Shown: positions 49,901 through 62,029 of the stretch, in pieces
Numbering within the stretch: the first letter of the stretch is position 1
Layout: each line of letters begins with the position of its first letter
Assembly: GCF_043641665.1 (NCBI RefSeq)
Contig: NC_092186.1
Span: 17,565,001-17,629,000 of the forward strand
Length of the DNA stretch: 64,000 bases
DNA from: Enoplosus armatus
Lineage: Eukaryota; Chordata; Actinopteri; Centrarchiformes; Enoplosidae
Reading direction: 5' to 3'
Translations under genes and position numbers: made by a program
Notes under the pieces: generated by a model
The model's input: the letters and a program-made list of their open reading frames with translations, nothing else
Told to the model about the DNA's origin: nothing
The model's database searches: none

Positions 49901-50500
49901 CCAGAGAGGAGAAGCTCAAACAGTCCATACAGAGGATGACCAGATACAGTGGACATCCAGAAAAAGATTAAGGAGGCCATTTACATCTGACGCCAAAGAC
50001 CTGTCAAAGATCTTTGAATAGAGATAGGGGTTACTACATATTCTCCCCACATATGGCCATCGCTTCACTCGAGTCATGTGATGATACATAAGCCAGTTCA
50101 ATACACTGATGAGGACTGTGCAATCCAGATGAAAACTATGAGGGAGCTAGTAAGTAGCTTGAGTTGATATTATTTTTGTCACACAACCAACCCTGTCTTT
50201 TTTTCTGAGGAGAACAGTCATTCTTCACACGACTGTAAGAGGTCAGTTTTCAGGAAAACATAAACATGGGTTGTTGAAAGCATTTCAAAAGAAAGACAGA
50301 TGCTGTCTAGTTTCTAGTGAGGACAATCTCCAGAATACATCCAGCCTCCCTAAAATAAGATAACCCAGTACATAAAAAATGGTATACTGACGTTTTCATC
50401 TGAATGCAGATATGCAACACTGCATACAGTAAATATCAGCAATGTTGGAGGCAGCAGTGCAGTGTTGGCAAACAAACATTCACCAGAAGATAAGTGGTAA
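49901..50500. other. non-coding, nothing notable
   Basis: AT-rich sequence without recognised features. The minus frame crossing the following CA repeat is an artefact. Confidence 0.5.
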
Positions 50501-50552
50501 ACACACACACACACACACACACACATACTCACACACACACACACACACACAC
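50501..50552 (+). repeat. interrupted (AC)n microsatellite
   Basis: (AC)12, then ATACTC, then (AC)11. It stands in inverted orientation to the TG-rich tract that begins about 95 bp downstream. Confidence 0.97.
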
Positions 50553-50647
50553 AGACGCAGAAGGGTAATCTGGGAGTTGACCTGGTGAGCACTGCTCGGC
50601 TAGATAAAGGAGATTATCCGCATTGTGGTGAGCTGGGGCCTAGGTTC

Positions 50648-50680
50648 TGTGTGTGTATGTGTGTGTGCGTGTGTGTATAC
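50648..50680 (+). repeat. imperfect (TG)n tract
   Basis: TG units with TA and CG interruptions. It is complementary to the AC tract at 50501-50552, so the pair forms an inverted repeat. Confidence 0.9.
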
Positions 50681-50953
50681 ACTAGTTTTCTGTGTGAAAG
50701 TACACATGCGATCACTGTGTGTTTACTGTGCCAAATGCGTTGGTGTTTGTTTGTTTGTGTACCGAGTTGTGTTGCAGCATTCCGAGCAACAGAGATGAGG
50801 GATTATCTGGATTTTCCAAGTGGGATTTTCAGCAGGGTAGCAGAGAAATACTACTAAGTCGCCTTCACCCCCTGACCTCCAGGGCCAAAGGCGGCCTCCC
50901 AGGCTCTTGACGCCCGGTTTACAGGTAGCACCTGAGGTTTTAATGGACAACGG

Positions 50954-51008
50954 CACCTTCCTGGGCATCCATGACACAGAGGTTAGGGGTGTCATGGATG
51001 CCAAGGTG
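50954..51008. repeat. perfect 14-bp stem hairpin
   Basis: GGCATCCATGACAC at 50964-50977 is the exact reverse complement of GTGTCATGGATGCC at 50989-51002, with an 11-nt loop. Outside a 4-nt left bulge (50960-50963), CACCTT at 50954-50959 pairs with AAGGTG at 51003-51008, for 20 pairs in total. The stem is shorter than a typical animal microRNA precursor. The arms are non-repetitive sequence. Confidence 0.85.
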
Positions 51009-51829
51009 GGGGAACTTACTTAAAAATGTTGTATGCAAAGTAGTATACACACAAGAACAAACAATTATAAATCATCAATTAAGCACATAAATGAAAACAT
51101 CCAGACTGACAACAAGCTCCAAGGAAACCAGGGGATGGCATAGAAACCAATTAAGCAAAGATAGCAATTCATTATGTAAACAACATGGCTAGAACACATC
51201 TGCACCTGTTGTATAACACTAGTCTTGTTGTACAAATATAAATATGTTATTTTATGATAACATATTATATGTCAACATGAGAGAAGCTTAAATAGTAGAG
51301 GGATTAGCTTGAGCCAAATAAGTCACCAGTTGCTGATGTCCTAAACAGAAGCATACAACCTTCGAATGAATTTGACTATCTGTGAAACTCTCTGTATTTC
51401 ATTTAAACCCCAGGTAACTTGAACAAGGAAACTTTCTCAGCACCTGTGTCAATAGACCCTTTCGAGGTCTTCCAGAGATACAGATTCACCAACGTGAGGA
51501 AGGGCGAGACAACCAGAATCTGAAGTGAAATACGTGGAGCGTAGACGAGGAACTGAAATGAGTCAGGGGCTTTATTAAGAAGACTCTCAGATTGATTTCC
51601 TGTCAGCGAGGATCCATGTTGATGAGATCGATGCAGACGGGATGGGAGGTAGAGATGGAGGAAGCAGGAGAACAAAGTGAGAGATCTTTCCATCCTTGGA
51701 GTTGCCTCTCATTGACTACAGGGCCCAGACAGGCCGATCGGCAAACTGAGCCGAACTGTCCTCTTCTTAAGTAATTAAGACATTACTGGGAGGTCTCTCT
51801 ATCCATATTTGATGAAGACCAAAGCCACA
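51009..51829. other. non-coding, nothing notable
   Basis: AT-rich sequence then more balanced sequence after 51400, with unrecognised frames of up to 96 codons. The part at 51440-51780 could extend the candidate block that follows. Confidence 0.4.
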
Positions 51830-52150
51830 ATTAAGATGAGCCCTTCTGTGGGGGCTGTGGAAGCCTGATTGATAGTTCCCACACAGCGAGGCTGATGAGT
51901 GTTGGGTCAGTGAGCTAGCGGCTTCCTCTGCAGAGTACCCTTTAACCCCCGCCTAGGTTGGTAAGTCCCCATCGGGAGCTGAATATGGATGGTCTACATC
52001 TGCTTGTTAATGAATTGAAAGAGCAATTTAGGTCTCCTCGGCTCCCAGAGGAGTTGATTTCATCTCCTTAACGATTGGCCCCTGTGAACCCTGCTCGGTA
52101 TTGCTGCATTTTATCATAAGTTATACCATCAGGGAAGCTTATTAACAATG
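51830..52150. promoter_or_regulatory. strong-textured candidate conserved block
   Basis: A long repeat-free block. It has GTTAATGAATTGAAAG near 52005, retained CpGs (51919, 51972, 52040, 52071), CTCCTTAACGATTGGCC near 52064 including an inverted CCAAT box, and a TTTTATCATAAG stretch near 52110. There is no long frame. By texture this is among the best enhancer-like candidates in the window. Confidence 0.33.
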
Positions 52151-52569
52151 ACGTGAACTGAAAGGTGTTAGTAGGTGCAGAGAGGAAAATGCCTGAGGCT
52201 AGAATTAGCCTAATTGTTCATGTGAAACTCCCAACTAACAGTGTGAAAGCAAATTGGTGTGTTGTCATTGGCCTCTGCCCCTTAAATAGTTTGGGTGTTT
52301 TTTCTTTTTACTATTATTTGACACAAGAGAAATCCTTGACTGTGCACATACACACATGGCTGAAACTGTTGTGTGCATAACACGGAGTTGTATTGTAGCC
52401 ACATTGAACTGTGATTTCTGTGAATTAATTATATATCACTGCAAGTCCATGTGCAAAGATATGCCTGTGTTCATGTACACGCATCATATATCATTACATA
52501 CAATATAAATTTTACTGAGTGAGATGAAAGTTACTGGGACTCACTCCACTGGTTTTAAATCTGGACTTC
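52151..52569. other. non-coding, nothing notable
   Basis: AT-rich spacer with CA-rich phrases. No feature is recognised. Confidence 0.5.
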
Positions 52570-53010
52570 ACCTCTGCTCGGTGTTTCACTGATTAACGTC
52601 TAATCGACACGCCCTATTTCTAAGCAGAAAAGGAGGCTCCAAATGACATTGCTGGAACTTCAAAATTCATCTTTAATAGAGATGAAAACACAAAGCTTTG
52701 GAGCGGGTAATTAAAAACTTCGTACAGCTGCACGTAGAGCTTCTCAGGCCTCACTTCATTTTATGATAATGATAATTGAAAGATGGGGGAGGAAGGACTA
52801 AATTACAGAGTTGGATTAACAAAATGCCCACGCCGGGTGCTAAATTCACTCTCGTTACACTTGTGCAAAAGCGGTTCGCAGCACCAAGCCTCTGGTTATA
52901 GCACACTGACTCGATTACCACCCTCTTAATCAAATTCTTCCTCCTCAATTGCATTTGCAGCGGTTTAAAATGTGTTTCTCTTCTCGCACTATTAAAACTC
53001 TCCCCTTAGG
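52570..53010. promoter_or_regulatory. candidate conserved regulatory block
   Basis: Over 400 bp of repeat-free sequence with GGTAATTAAAAACTTCG (TAATTA at 52708-52713), GATTAACGTCTAATCG near 52591, CAGCTGCACG near 52725, and CpG-retaining parts near 52828-52880. The motif mix and length are typical of vertebrate non-coding conserved elements. Alignment was not possible here. Confidence 0.32.
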
Positions 53011-55689
53011 TCGGGATACGCTTCAGCTCTAGAACAAAGTACCTTTAGTATTTGAGGCCAAAGGAAATTCCTAAATATCCTCATGTTTATGAGCTCAAAA
53101 ATTTGTCTTTTTCAGTATGATCCTGCATACAGTCTTTTCATTCACTTGCATTAGTGGTATGCAACCCTCCGTGTGACTCCACTGTGAGGCCTGAACGTGG
53201 TCACTGGCACAAGCTTGGACATTACGGGAGTGGGGTTGAGCCTGGAAAGGTCACTTGAGAAATACTGTCTCTTATTCAAAAGCTACTATTAATTCACACT
53301 GGAGTCAGGCATTATTACCAGAATCACAATTTTCTTCCAGTAATGTCCTTATACAGGGATATAGGCGATTTAATACATCCTGTAACTGCTATAGTGGAGG
53401 TCCTCAACTCTGGGGAAATACAGTACATGCTCTGAAACAATTGACTGCATTATTTGGCCAACTCAACAGGACTGTATAGCAGGATTCATTTCTTTGGAAT
53501 TGATCAGATATGATACATTTAATGTTCAGATAATGTACTTTTTTTTTATCTTCAGGATGACTTAGCTGAGCAGAGTAGAACCAGAGGAGCTGGAGCTAAA
53601 GTCAAGATAGGTTCCTGTGACCCAATGATCTCAGTTTTGAAATGAATCCATCCTATCAAATCATTTAATTCTATATTTGAAAATTGTACATACATCTTAA
53701 TTTAAAATTAGAAAATCTTATTATATTTATTGATTTATGTTATTAATTAGTTTTGGAATTAACTGGCGTGAGAGCATCACAACAGGGTGTGTTCACGTCT
53801 TGCAGCCATCTATTAACATAAAATCCTTCCAAACAGGCAAGTTGTCAGCATTTGGTTTAATTCACAGACAATGTTTTTATAGAGAGATTCACTAATGTGG
53901 TTGCTCTCCAAATCTTCAAATTGATTTAATGACATCATTATGACAATTCAATATTTATCTGCAAACCATCAGTGCGAATAGCATCTTAATCTCAAGCTTT
54001 ATTTTTAAAAACAACATTATGAAAACTGAATGATATGGGACCTTTAGCCTTTAAGTGTACCAGTGGAGGTGCTCAGACACTGTGCACATGTACAAGTACA
54101 GCTATGGGGCTGAAAACCATCCAATAAATAGGTAAATGTACATTCAAAAATATATCTACAACTGCACAGGCTATGAGTTATGACTGTTGACACTGACCAC
54201 TGCTTCAAAGTCAGCCATCATCTGCATCGAAGGGGCTGCCTGTATATCTGGTCGAGATGTCTGCCATGTCATGCATGTGACAACATTAAGGGGACCCGCA
54301 GAGAGTTGCTCTTGCTAAGTGTTACTGCTTTGTTATGGTGCTTGTATGCTCATTGACCTGAACCGAAGGGTCTTGCTCAGAAGAAAGCAAACCTCCATGT
54401 CAGACGCCCACAAAACAACCATATCACATGGCCCCCATTACAGCGCCCACTTCACTAAAACATGGCTAAAAGATTAAAAAAAATTGGCATGGGTGAGATG
54501 TCGTAGAGCAAATGTATAAACTCCAGTCTAAAGATACTAGAAGGACACGAGTGATAATAGGGATACTTTCATTTATTTACAACTAATGTCTTATTTCTGT
54601 AGCGTGGCCATTATCTTTTGGAAATTGTGTTCACCAAATGCAGAGATCTGGAAACATCATGGAAATCCAGTTGGCCTGGATCATGTGAGCAGATCATACA
54701 AATTTTAAACATACCACCAGGTCAGCCACATGCAGCATTTTCCTGTGCGATAAGAGATTGATAGCAACATTTTGAGTGTTCAGTTTAATCTTCATAAAAG
54801 TGTCCTAGATAATCTAACTTTTTTTACAAACTGTCTGATTGTCTGACCGCCAGTGTTTCATTCCCATGGGACAGCATTGTAGCAATGTTGCTGTGTTCCC
54901 AGAGCTAAGCAATTACTTTGGTGAGTACCAGTGTACTCAGTGTGAAGGGTATTATGAAATGATACAGTACAGCAAGATGTTAAAGTAGCAGATTAAGGCA
55001 AAATTACTTCCCCAACATTGTAGGTTGCTCTAACTACATATGTCTCTTTCTCTGTTTTGCACAATCAAATTTATTCATCAATAACAGAATAGAATACAGT
55101 TGTCAATTAGCAGAGCTGCAGGCTGTAATTGTGTTGTTCACTGATAACCATAACACACCAAAACTGCTTTTGTGTAAAATCATCTGAAGCTAACAAAGCT
55201 GTAGAGCTATATTACATATTTATGCTTAGAATTGATAATAATAATTGATTTTTAATAATAATTTTGATTTTTCCAACTAATCTTGTCTAATTCCTTTTTA
55301 GATGTCTCTGTGTTTTTTGGCTGTCTTATTTCATAAAAAAACCCCAACTTCTTCTTGATTACAAGTGGGATATGGATATATGGAGGTCTGTCTACCTGCT
55401 CTTTTTGTCAGGATTTCAGTGGGACACATGTACACACGCACACAGCCTTAAGGCTCTCTGCAGAGGCCCTCCGCAAAATTAATAACACCAGTCCCTGGTC
55501 TAGACAGTGTAGATAGTGTGTCCTCCTCTCTATGTGTGTCTTGGTGCCGTGAGAGAATAGGTCTTGATTTATCAACAGCTAGGCCAGGAGTCCACAGAGA
55601 ACTAGCTGACTGATCGAGCTCTTTCAATCTGACAAGGTCTCAAAGACAAGAGCAAGCTGGAGAGAGAGGAAGAAGTGGAGAGACAGGGG
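53011..55689. other. non-coding, nothing notable
   Basis: AT-rich sequence without notable frames. A T8 run lies near 53539, and a purine-rich stretch at about 55650-55710 leads into the next block. Confidence 0.5.
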
Positions 55690-55950
55690 CAGACAGGAAG
55701 GATTGGGCAGCTATAAGGTTTGAGAGCCAGATGATTTAGAGGTCTAATATCAGCCGTTATTGCTACTCCTATTCTTGAGTTTCCTAATTTCCCCCTAATG
55801 GAATCCTCACCCATCACTGAGCATACTGATCGCCTGTTAAACAGAGCCTCTCTCGACCAATCATTACGATGCTCATAGCTGTCAACCGCCTATCAGATAT
55901 GAGGAAAATGGGAACGTCTGCGCATGACAAATCAGATAGGGGTGTTTGAG
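55690..55950. promoter_or_regulatory. candidate conserved regulatory block
   Basis: Repeat-free block with TTTCCTAATTTCCCCCTAAT near 55780, CCAATCATTACG near 55857, CCTATCAGATATG (GATA core) near 55889, and retained CpGs. No long frame fits it as coding. Confidence 0.3.
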
Positions 55951-56164
55951 AAAAGTTCATAAGTTGAAAAATGTCCACAGAGGCACCAATGATCAAGAAT
56001 TTGGGGAAACGTACAGAAGTTTACTTGGTTTAATCTTGGAAACACGAAAAACTTGCTAGAAACAGGAAAAAGATTGCTGTAATATTTTTGCCTCAAACAC
56101 TAAAAGGTATTTGTACCATTTACCTCTTTGAGCCTCATATTATGTGACAGATTGATGACACTGG
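55951..56164. other. non-coding, nothing notable
   Basis: AT-rich spacer. Nothing is recognised. Confidence 0.5.
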
Positions 56165-56410
56165 CTTACCAGTTTATTAGGTGTACCCACAGTAGGTACA
56201 TTCAGTGCAATTCAACACTGTGCAGCCCTCCAATAAGCTTATCATATTCAGCTTTTGTTGACACTGTGTCAGAGAGGTGCTCAGTCAGCTTTTAGAGGGT
56301 GTATTTTCTGGTTTCTGATTCTGGCTGTTGAATTGTATTGCATCGTATTGAAAGGTGACATTCATGCAAAATTTGTAATTTCACAGAAAAGTCATGACAA
56401 ATTACCTTTC
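56165..56410. mobile_element. probable non-autonomous DNA transposon remnant
   Basis: It begins ACCAGTTTATTAGGTGTACC and continues with GCCCTCCAATAAGC, TATTCAGCTTTTGTTGACAC, GTGTCAGAGAGGTGC and TTGTATTGCATCGTATTG. I recall this ordered set from a dispersed fish repeat starting CAGTTTATTAGGTACACC. No transposase frame is present, and the right end is not defined. Confidence 0.5.
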
Positions 56411-56579
56411 ATGAAAAAGTATTTTTATGTATCTGTAATAAGCTTGATAAAAGCATAAACTAAATGTCTATCTAAATCTAGTGACACCACACAGTTCCAG
56501 GCAGAGTTGAACCCACACAAACATGTGTAAATACTGACATGTGATACACAGCTAAGTATATCACCATCTTCATTATTCA
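56411..56579. other. non-coding, nothing notable
   Basis: AT-rich spacer between the repeat and the next block. Confidence 0.5.
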
Positions 56580-56840
56580 TTCATTAAACCAGAGCTATTT
56601 AATCAACTCCCTGGAAAGATGAGCTAACGCAAGGTGCTTGTTTACACAAAGGCTCCGCCTCCTTGCTCGTTGTGTCGGATCATCCCAGCAAGCTCTTAAC
56701 ACGATTATGAATCCATACTTAATGAGCACATAAAACACGGCAGGGATTATCAACATGTAGCTAGGGCTTCCATTGTTGGCTGCAAAGGAACACAGAGCTA
56801 CTTGTTTCTTAGTGGGTTGAGAGTTGTAGGCCATGGCCAC
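56580..56840. promoter_or_regulatory. candidate conserved regulatory block
   Basis: Repeat-free block with GAGCTATTTAATCAACTCCC near 56591, CpG-retaining CTCCGCCTCC and GCTCGTTGTGTCGG near 56651-56685, and CATTGTTGGC near 56771, a SOX-type ACAATG core on the reverse strand. The overlapping 86-codon minus frame is unrecognised. Confidence 0.25.
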
Positions 56841-59099
56841 CTCACTTTCTGTCATTTTTCCTTTCCCCCCTCAGTTTAGAGGCAGCAGGCCAGGGTGGTG
56901 TAATGTAATGTTAAATGAATCTACCATGCTGAAAACCTGTTAGGACGTTTAAAAGGCCCATACGGGACCAGTGTGGTGAAAGAGAGACAGAAGCAAGGCT
57001 AATAGGAGAATAGTGAAAGACACTCTTTCTCTTTTTCTTCTTGTCGATTCCAGATCCAAACCAACCAGCTGAGGTTTGGAGTGGACTGTGGCGGTGTGTT
57101 TTATTCCGGTCAACTTCACCTGGCAAGGGTCAGTGGCATTCACTAGGTTTTGGAAAGAGGTACATAGGAGAAAAGGCAGAGTGTGGAAAAGTGGAGGGTT
57201 GGTAACAGAGGAGGTGTATGAAGGAGGAAACATGGCCAGACGTTGCAAAGCAGAGCAGGACCCTCAGGCATTGTGCTACTCCAGCTTGACCAAATGGCCT
57301 CTTTGTAGCCTGGTCACGGTCTGCTTTCACTGGCTTTGTTCAGGTGTTTAGTTTCAGGTGAGGATGAAGAGAAAGCCTGGTAGTCATAGTTACTAAGTAC
57401 AGAGGTTTTCAGCAAAGGGTCGGTTACACTTTAATACCCAAAGCATCTGTTGTTGCTCAAAACTGTGGTTAAAGTCAAAGTATAGTGGATTTGTATATCT
57501 TCCTTGGGTGGCAATAAACCAACCAGAGAAAGCAGTTAGAGAAGGCCTTTAATTACCCCTTTACAAATTGACTGCAAGTGTGGCAACCTGTTTTGTTTAT
57601 ATTGCTTACTGCAAGTATTTGGACCCCCACTGCAACTTTATCTTCACTTCTTAATTGAGCAGTTGTTTGCCAGAGACTAATCTCCAAGGCTTGTGTACAT
57701 AACAGTTCTGAAAGATGCTGCAAATTAAAGACTTATCTTAATCCTCTCCTTCCCAAAACATTAGCCTTTCAGATCAGGACAATTCGAGCCGAATGTTTTT
57801 GTGTCTGCGTGGAGGAAGAGTAAAAGGTATTTTAAAGCAAACCTGAATTAGCTTGTGTTAGAATATGCATGTAAGACAAAACCCAGCCAACTTCGTTGTA
57901 GGAGTACAGGTTGATACATGTGTGAGGATGCTTAAGCCATATAAGATTGCCTCTAAGTGCAACCGTGGACGCTTACTGAGAAACACAATAGTGCTTAATG
58001 TAGCAATTTCATGCTACGCTGAAACGCCCATCAATACCTGTGTCTCAGGTGTAACTTGTTCCCCCGACAAGCCATGAACACCTGTCTCTCTAATCCTACC
58101 AATTAACCTGAAGACTAGCTGCTAGCTTGGGTTACATCCAACATGGCTTGCCTGTCCTTTATCCTGGCGCGTCAGCCTGTACAATCTTCTAATCAGGGTA
58201 ACCCAATCCTGACTTCTATCCCCTGTCCAAGCTGGAAAAGGGACAGGCGCGACTCAGAGGGAGACAGATCTTGCCTTTATGTCTGCCAGCACTAGCGTTT
58301 GGCCTCTCATCCAAAGCTACTGCCCCCCCGCCCCCATCATTCCTCTTTTCCACTTTCTTTTTCTTGAGATGCAATGCACATTCTGCTTCATCCCCCGTCG
58401 AACCCTGTATTCCAGTCACAGATGTAGTAGAGGAATTATATGGGACAGGTATTAAGCTGTGATTTATTTATCTGAGATTGAAACCAGACCAGCGCCTGAA
58501 GCCTGTCATGTGGTTTGACTGCCCATAGTTCACCACATAGTCTTACACAGCAGTACACTTGTTCCAAATAGGGCCATGTCCCAAATGACCACACTCATTC
58601 ATATCGATCTCTAGAATATCATCTTTAAAAGACACCCTGAGGTTCATATCGAGCATGAAAAAGCTCCCTGGAGATGGGAGCACAACTATAGGAGAACAAT
58701 ATAAGTACATACAAGGCCAGTGGCTACATGCCAGAAAAAGTGTCAGCTTATTCCTATCTCTGTGCCTTTAGGCAGTAATGATTGGCCACAAAAGCTTTGC
58801 TGTCCTTTGCTTGATTCCACGTATGCCATACTAACACCACTGAGATACGCTTGAAGACAATGGAGAACAGATGAAGAAGGTAGCAGGTGAAAAGGTCTTG
58901 TGGGAATGGCTATTACAGGATATGGCAGAGCAGCTTTGCTACAGGGGCCACTGCTGGTAAGGATTTATTGATCCATCTTTCTATTCTCTTACTTTCTTCA
59001 ATTTAGAAAGTAGATTGTGAGGGAAAGCCCCAGAGGAAGTAAAACTCTTTATATTGTCTTGGCTTTGTTTCTCAATGCATTATACAAATTAAGAGGTTG
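56841..59099. other. non-coding, two possible regulatory patches
   Basis: No gene is recognised. Overlapping frames of 91-99 codons near 57.0-57.3 kb lie in balanced sequence and are judged chance. Patches at about 57530-57700 and 58100-58260 (with GGCGCGTC and GGCGCGAC CpG clusters) look non-repetitive and might be regulatory. A C-rich run lies at 58322-58336. Confidence 0.4.
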
Positions 59100-59300
59100 A
59101 AGTAGCGGGGGAGGAACTATGGCAAAGTACAGGTTTACCCTGTGGCAAAATGGTAACCCCACACCCTTTTTTCAGTGGCCAGCTCCCGCACATAAAACCA
59201 CCACTCTGGGAGGAGCTTCCGGGGCCATGACGGTATGGTCAATCAGTTTAAAAGCTTATAAAAGCCTCTCAGGATTAGGCTTTTCAACATATCAGGATGC
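59100..59300. promoter_or_regulatory. candidate conserved regulatory block
   Basis: Balanced, repeat-free block with GGAGGAGCTTCCGGGGCC near 59210, an ETS-like TTCCGG core, and GTCAATCAGTTTAAAAGC near 59238. The 78-codon plus frame is unrecognised. Confidence 0.2.
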
Positions 59301-60675
59301 TGGTAAAAAAAGGTTTTGCTTCCTTGGCTGGCAAAGTGTAGCTCATAACAGTTGAATGATTCAAGGTTTTGAACATACACGTAATGGCGAATGCAGCTTC
59401 TCACCCGCCACAGCAGCTAAAGCAGTTGTCCTCTGCTGAAAAGAGTCTGCCCATAAATGCCCAGAATCCGGGAGGGGAAGTTTTCTGTTTTATGCGTGTA
59501 ATATGCAATTTTTAATGCTGTAGCAGCCCCAACCCATATTGTTTGAAAATGCATACTACATCATTCCAAAAAGATGATGAAAAAAAATATGAGCAGCGTC
59601 CAGAGGGTTACAGTTCCCATGTGTACTGTGAAGGTCTGGACACAGAGGAGGCTGATGAGGGGTGCAGGATTTTGGAAGAGACGTAAGATGAGCTGGACAG
59701 TCAGAGGCCTAAGCTGCAGAGATCATTTGATATATAAGGGGTTAGGTGTCCCGTATAAATGTTTAATCACTGTCTGGGCTCCTGGTCGTTAACCTCCTTG
59801 ACAGTGAACTAGCGATGGAGGACCAATGATAACTCTGTCTAAACATTGGGCAATTACCTTATCACATCTTAAATGCTCAGCCCAGAGGCTGACCATCCTC
59901 CAAGAGGTTTCATGGGCATTGCACACAGCCCTCCTCAGATGAATAGAGCAGCTGTTACGGTCAATGACACACTTCAGTTCCTGTCACTTATCAGTAAACA
60001 TAGATTGATTTCTGTGGTTTCATATAGTATGTGTGTAAGTGTGCAGTTTATGTGTCACTAAGTCAACTTAGAGCTTACAGCAAGCCTTAGAAGATAATAT
60101 CAAGTCTGCAGAACTTTGTTTGGATCAAAAACAACATTGATCTTTGAACTTTAACTTTGCCAGCCAGCAAATGCAACAAAAGTGCCCATTTTGTGTCTGC
60201 TTGATGACCTTGATAATGCTGACGCCAGGAGCCTTAAACGACATCTGAGAGCCAGGGATCAAGTTTAATCAAATCAAAGCTACTGCACCCATGGGAAGAG
60301 ATAGTTTTTGAAAAGAATCCCTTGCATAGGATTGTCTGTCTAATTTGAAGCTAATAATAGTTGCATGAGAATGAAAGTTACCCATTGTTACCCCATGAGC
60401 ACAAGCAGAGCCTTCAAAAGAATGACATATGGTACTCCTTGCAGGGTCAATATCCATGGCATTTTCAGCAAGCATGCTGCGCCAGCAGGAATTTTGTCAT
60501 ACTTGTTTAGGGCCATGCAATGGTTTGGGCTGTCTTTGTAGTGGCCTCTGCAGAATTTTACCTTGGAACAGTTGCATGTTGCATGTACTGGCTCAGCCAA
60601 TCAAGATGGATCCACCAATCACTTCTGGTACCGGATTATTTTTGTGCATCTGGGCTCATCATACACAAAGAGTGG
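59301..60675. other. non-coding, nothing notable
   Basis: Ordinary sequence with short frames on both strands, none recognised. The 119-codon plus frame from 60429 runs into the SINE below and is an artefact of it. Confidence 0.45.
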
Positions 60676-60843
60676 CCACATTCATTTTTTCTGCTTTATT
60701 TGAAAGAAACTGTAAAGGCAGGGGAGAGAGAGGGGATGACATGCAGCAAAGAGCCCGAGCTGGACTCGAATCCAGGCTGCTGCGGTAAGGACTCAGCCTT
60801 GATACATGGTACCCGCTCCACCAGGTGAGCTACCAGGTGCCCA
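60676..60843 (-). mobile_element. tRNA-derived SINE, minus orientation
   Basis: Read on the minus strand, the element starts near 60843. It has a polymerase III A box TAGCTCACCTGG (60832-60821) and a B box GGATTCGAGTCC (60773-60762), about 47 bp apart, as in a tRNA-like head. The body then reads TTTGCTGCATGTCATCCCC and a pyrimidine-rich part toward a CTTTATTTGAAAG-like 3' region on the plus strand. It matches a common teleost SINE and resembles the decayed copy at 38886-39020. Both promoter boxes are nearly intact, so this is the younger or better kept copy. Confidence 0.78.
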
Positions 60844-62029
60844 ACTTCAGTATCTTTTTAAGTGTAAGCATCCGAAAAAGCACATTGGCTTTTTCATTCA
60901 GGGGATGCTTTGTGGGTCCATGATGAGCCTCACATTTCATATCTCCTTGAAAACCGGGAAATAACTAGATAAGAGCCCTTTATCCCTGTTGTCTGCAGGA
61001 AGTATAGAAATTGCTTCCACTTCCTGAAAGTGGTCAGCTACACTGGGGAGGACAGAACGATCTCTTTAACACCAGCAGAAGGGGTAGGGACATTGCAAAA
61101 CTGGGGATGGCAAGCCAGTAAAGTACACTGCTTTTGAACATGAATTATGCACACACTTGGATACTTGGTATATGTCCACATGACTAATGTAAATGTGCAT
61201 AAACAAGTGAAAAGCACGCCCAAACCTGGCTCGCCCATCCAACCCCCCACCACCACACAAATTTTCACATGCACTCGAGGTATGACTCACCCCCTTTCCC
61301 ACCATGCAACTATTCCATTACGGCAATGTGATCCTAAACCCAGATAAAAGGTCCCAATGCTCTGGTAGAAAACATTAAAACACTACAGACAACACCCATC
61401 TACCCACCTACAGGAGCAGTGGAGGCACGAGGCCAAAATACTACCAAACAATAAGGCAGCAGGGGTGTGTATGTTGTCTCTCCACTAACCCACAGAGGAG
61501 GAGAGGAGTGAGGGAGTCAAGATGGTCTGGACGCTCCACTGTTTTCAATCCGCAATCAGCGAGGTCATAAAATATCTAAAAGGAGTCAAAAAAGAAGAAC
61601 TGGACCTAATTTTAGGTCTTGAAGATGAAGAAGAAGCTTCATCATTGCCTTTGACTTAATAATTACAGATATGTTTTTATGGCATTTGAATGAACAAGAA
61701 AAATGGTGTGTGTGTGTGTATGTTGGGTGGGTGAGGGGGAATACAAGAGTCCCAGGATGATGCTGTGAGCTTTGACCCTTTAACACTCTCACTACGTAAC
61801 CTATACACTAGGTAACTTTGGCGTGACGTTGGAAAGCATGCATGCCTTCACTTATATGCTGTACGTGTTCGCACTCACACATACCCACATTAATGCATGT
61901 GCAAGCATCAATGCCAGATTAGCCTCTTTCACTTCACTGTGCATGGCACCATATGTAAAGCCTCTACATAGCATGCATGAAATTTCCATTTTATTAGATG
62001 ACATCACTGCATGTAGCCTGCACTGGCTG
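60844..62029. other. non-coding, nothing notable
   Basis: Contains a short GT run at 61705-61719 and GCATGCATGC phrases near 61837 and 61972. Frames of up to 81 codons are unrecognised. Confidence 0.45.

Noticed and set aside
50350..50592. 80-codon minus frame with valine/cysteine runs
   Set aside because: It is a translation of the interrupted AC microsatellite.
60429..60828. Overlapping plus frames of 119 and 102 codons
   Set aside because: Their 3' halves lie in the tRNA-derived SINE on the opposite strand, and the rest is unrecognised.
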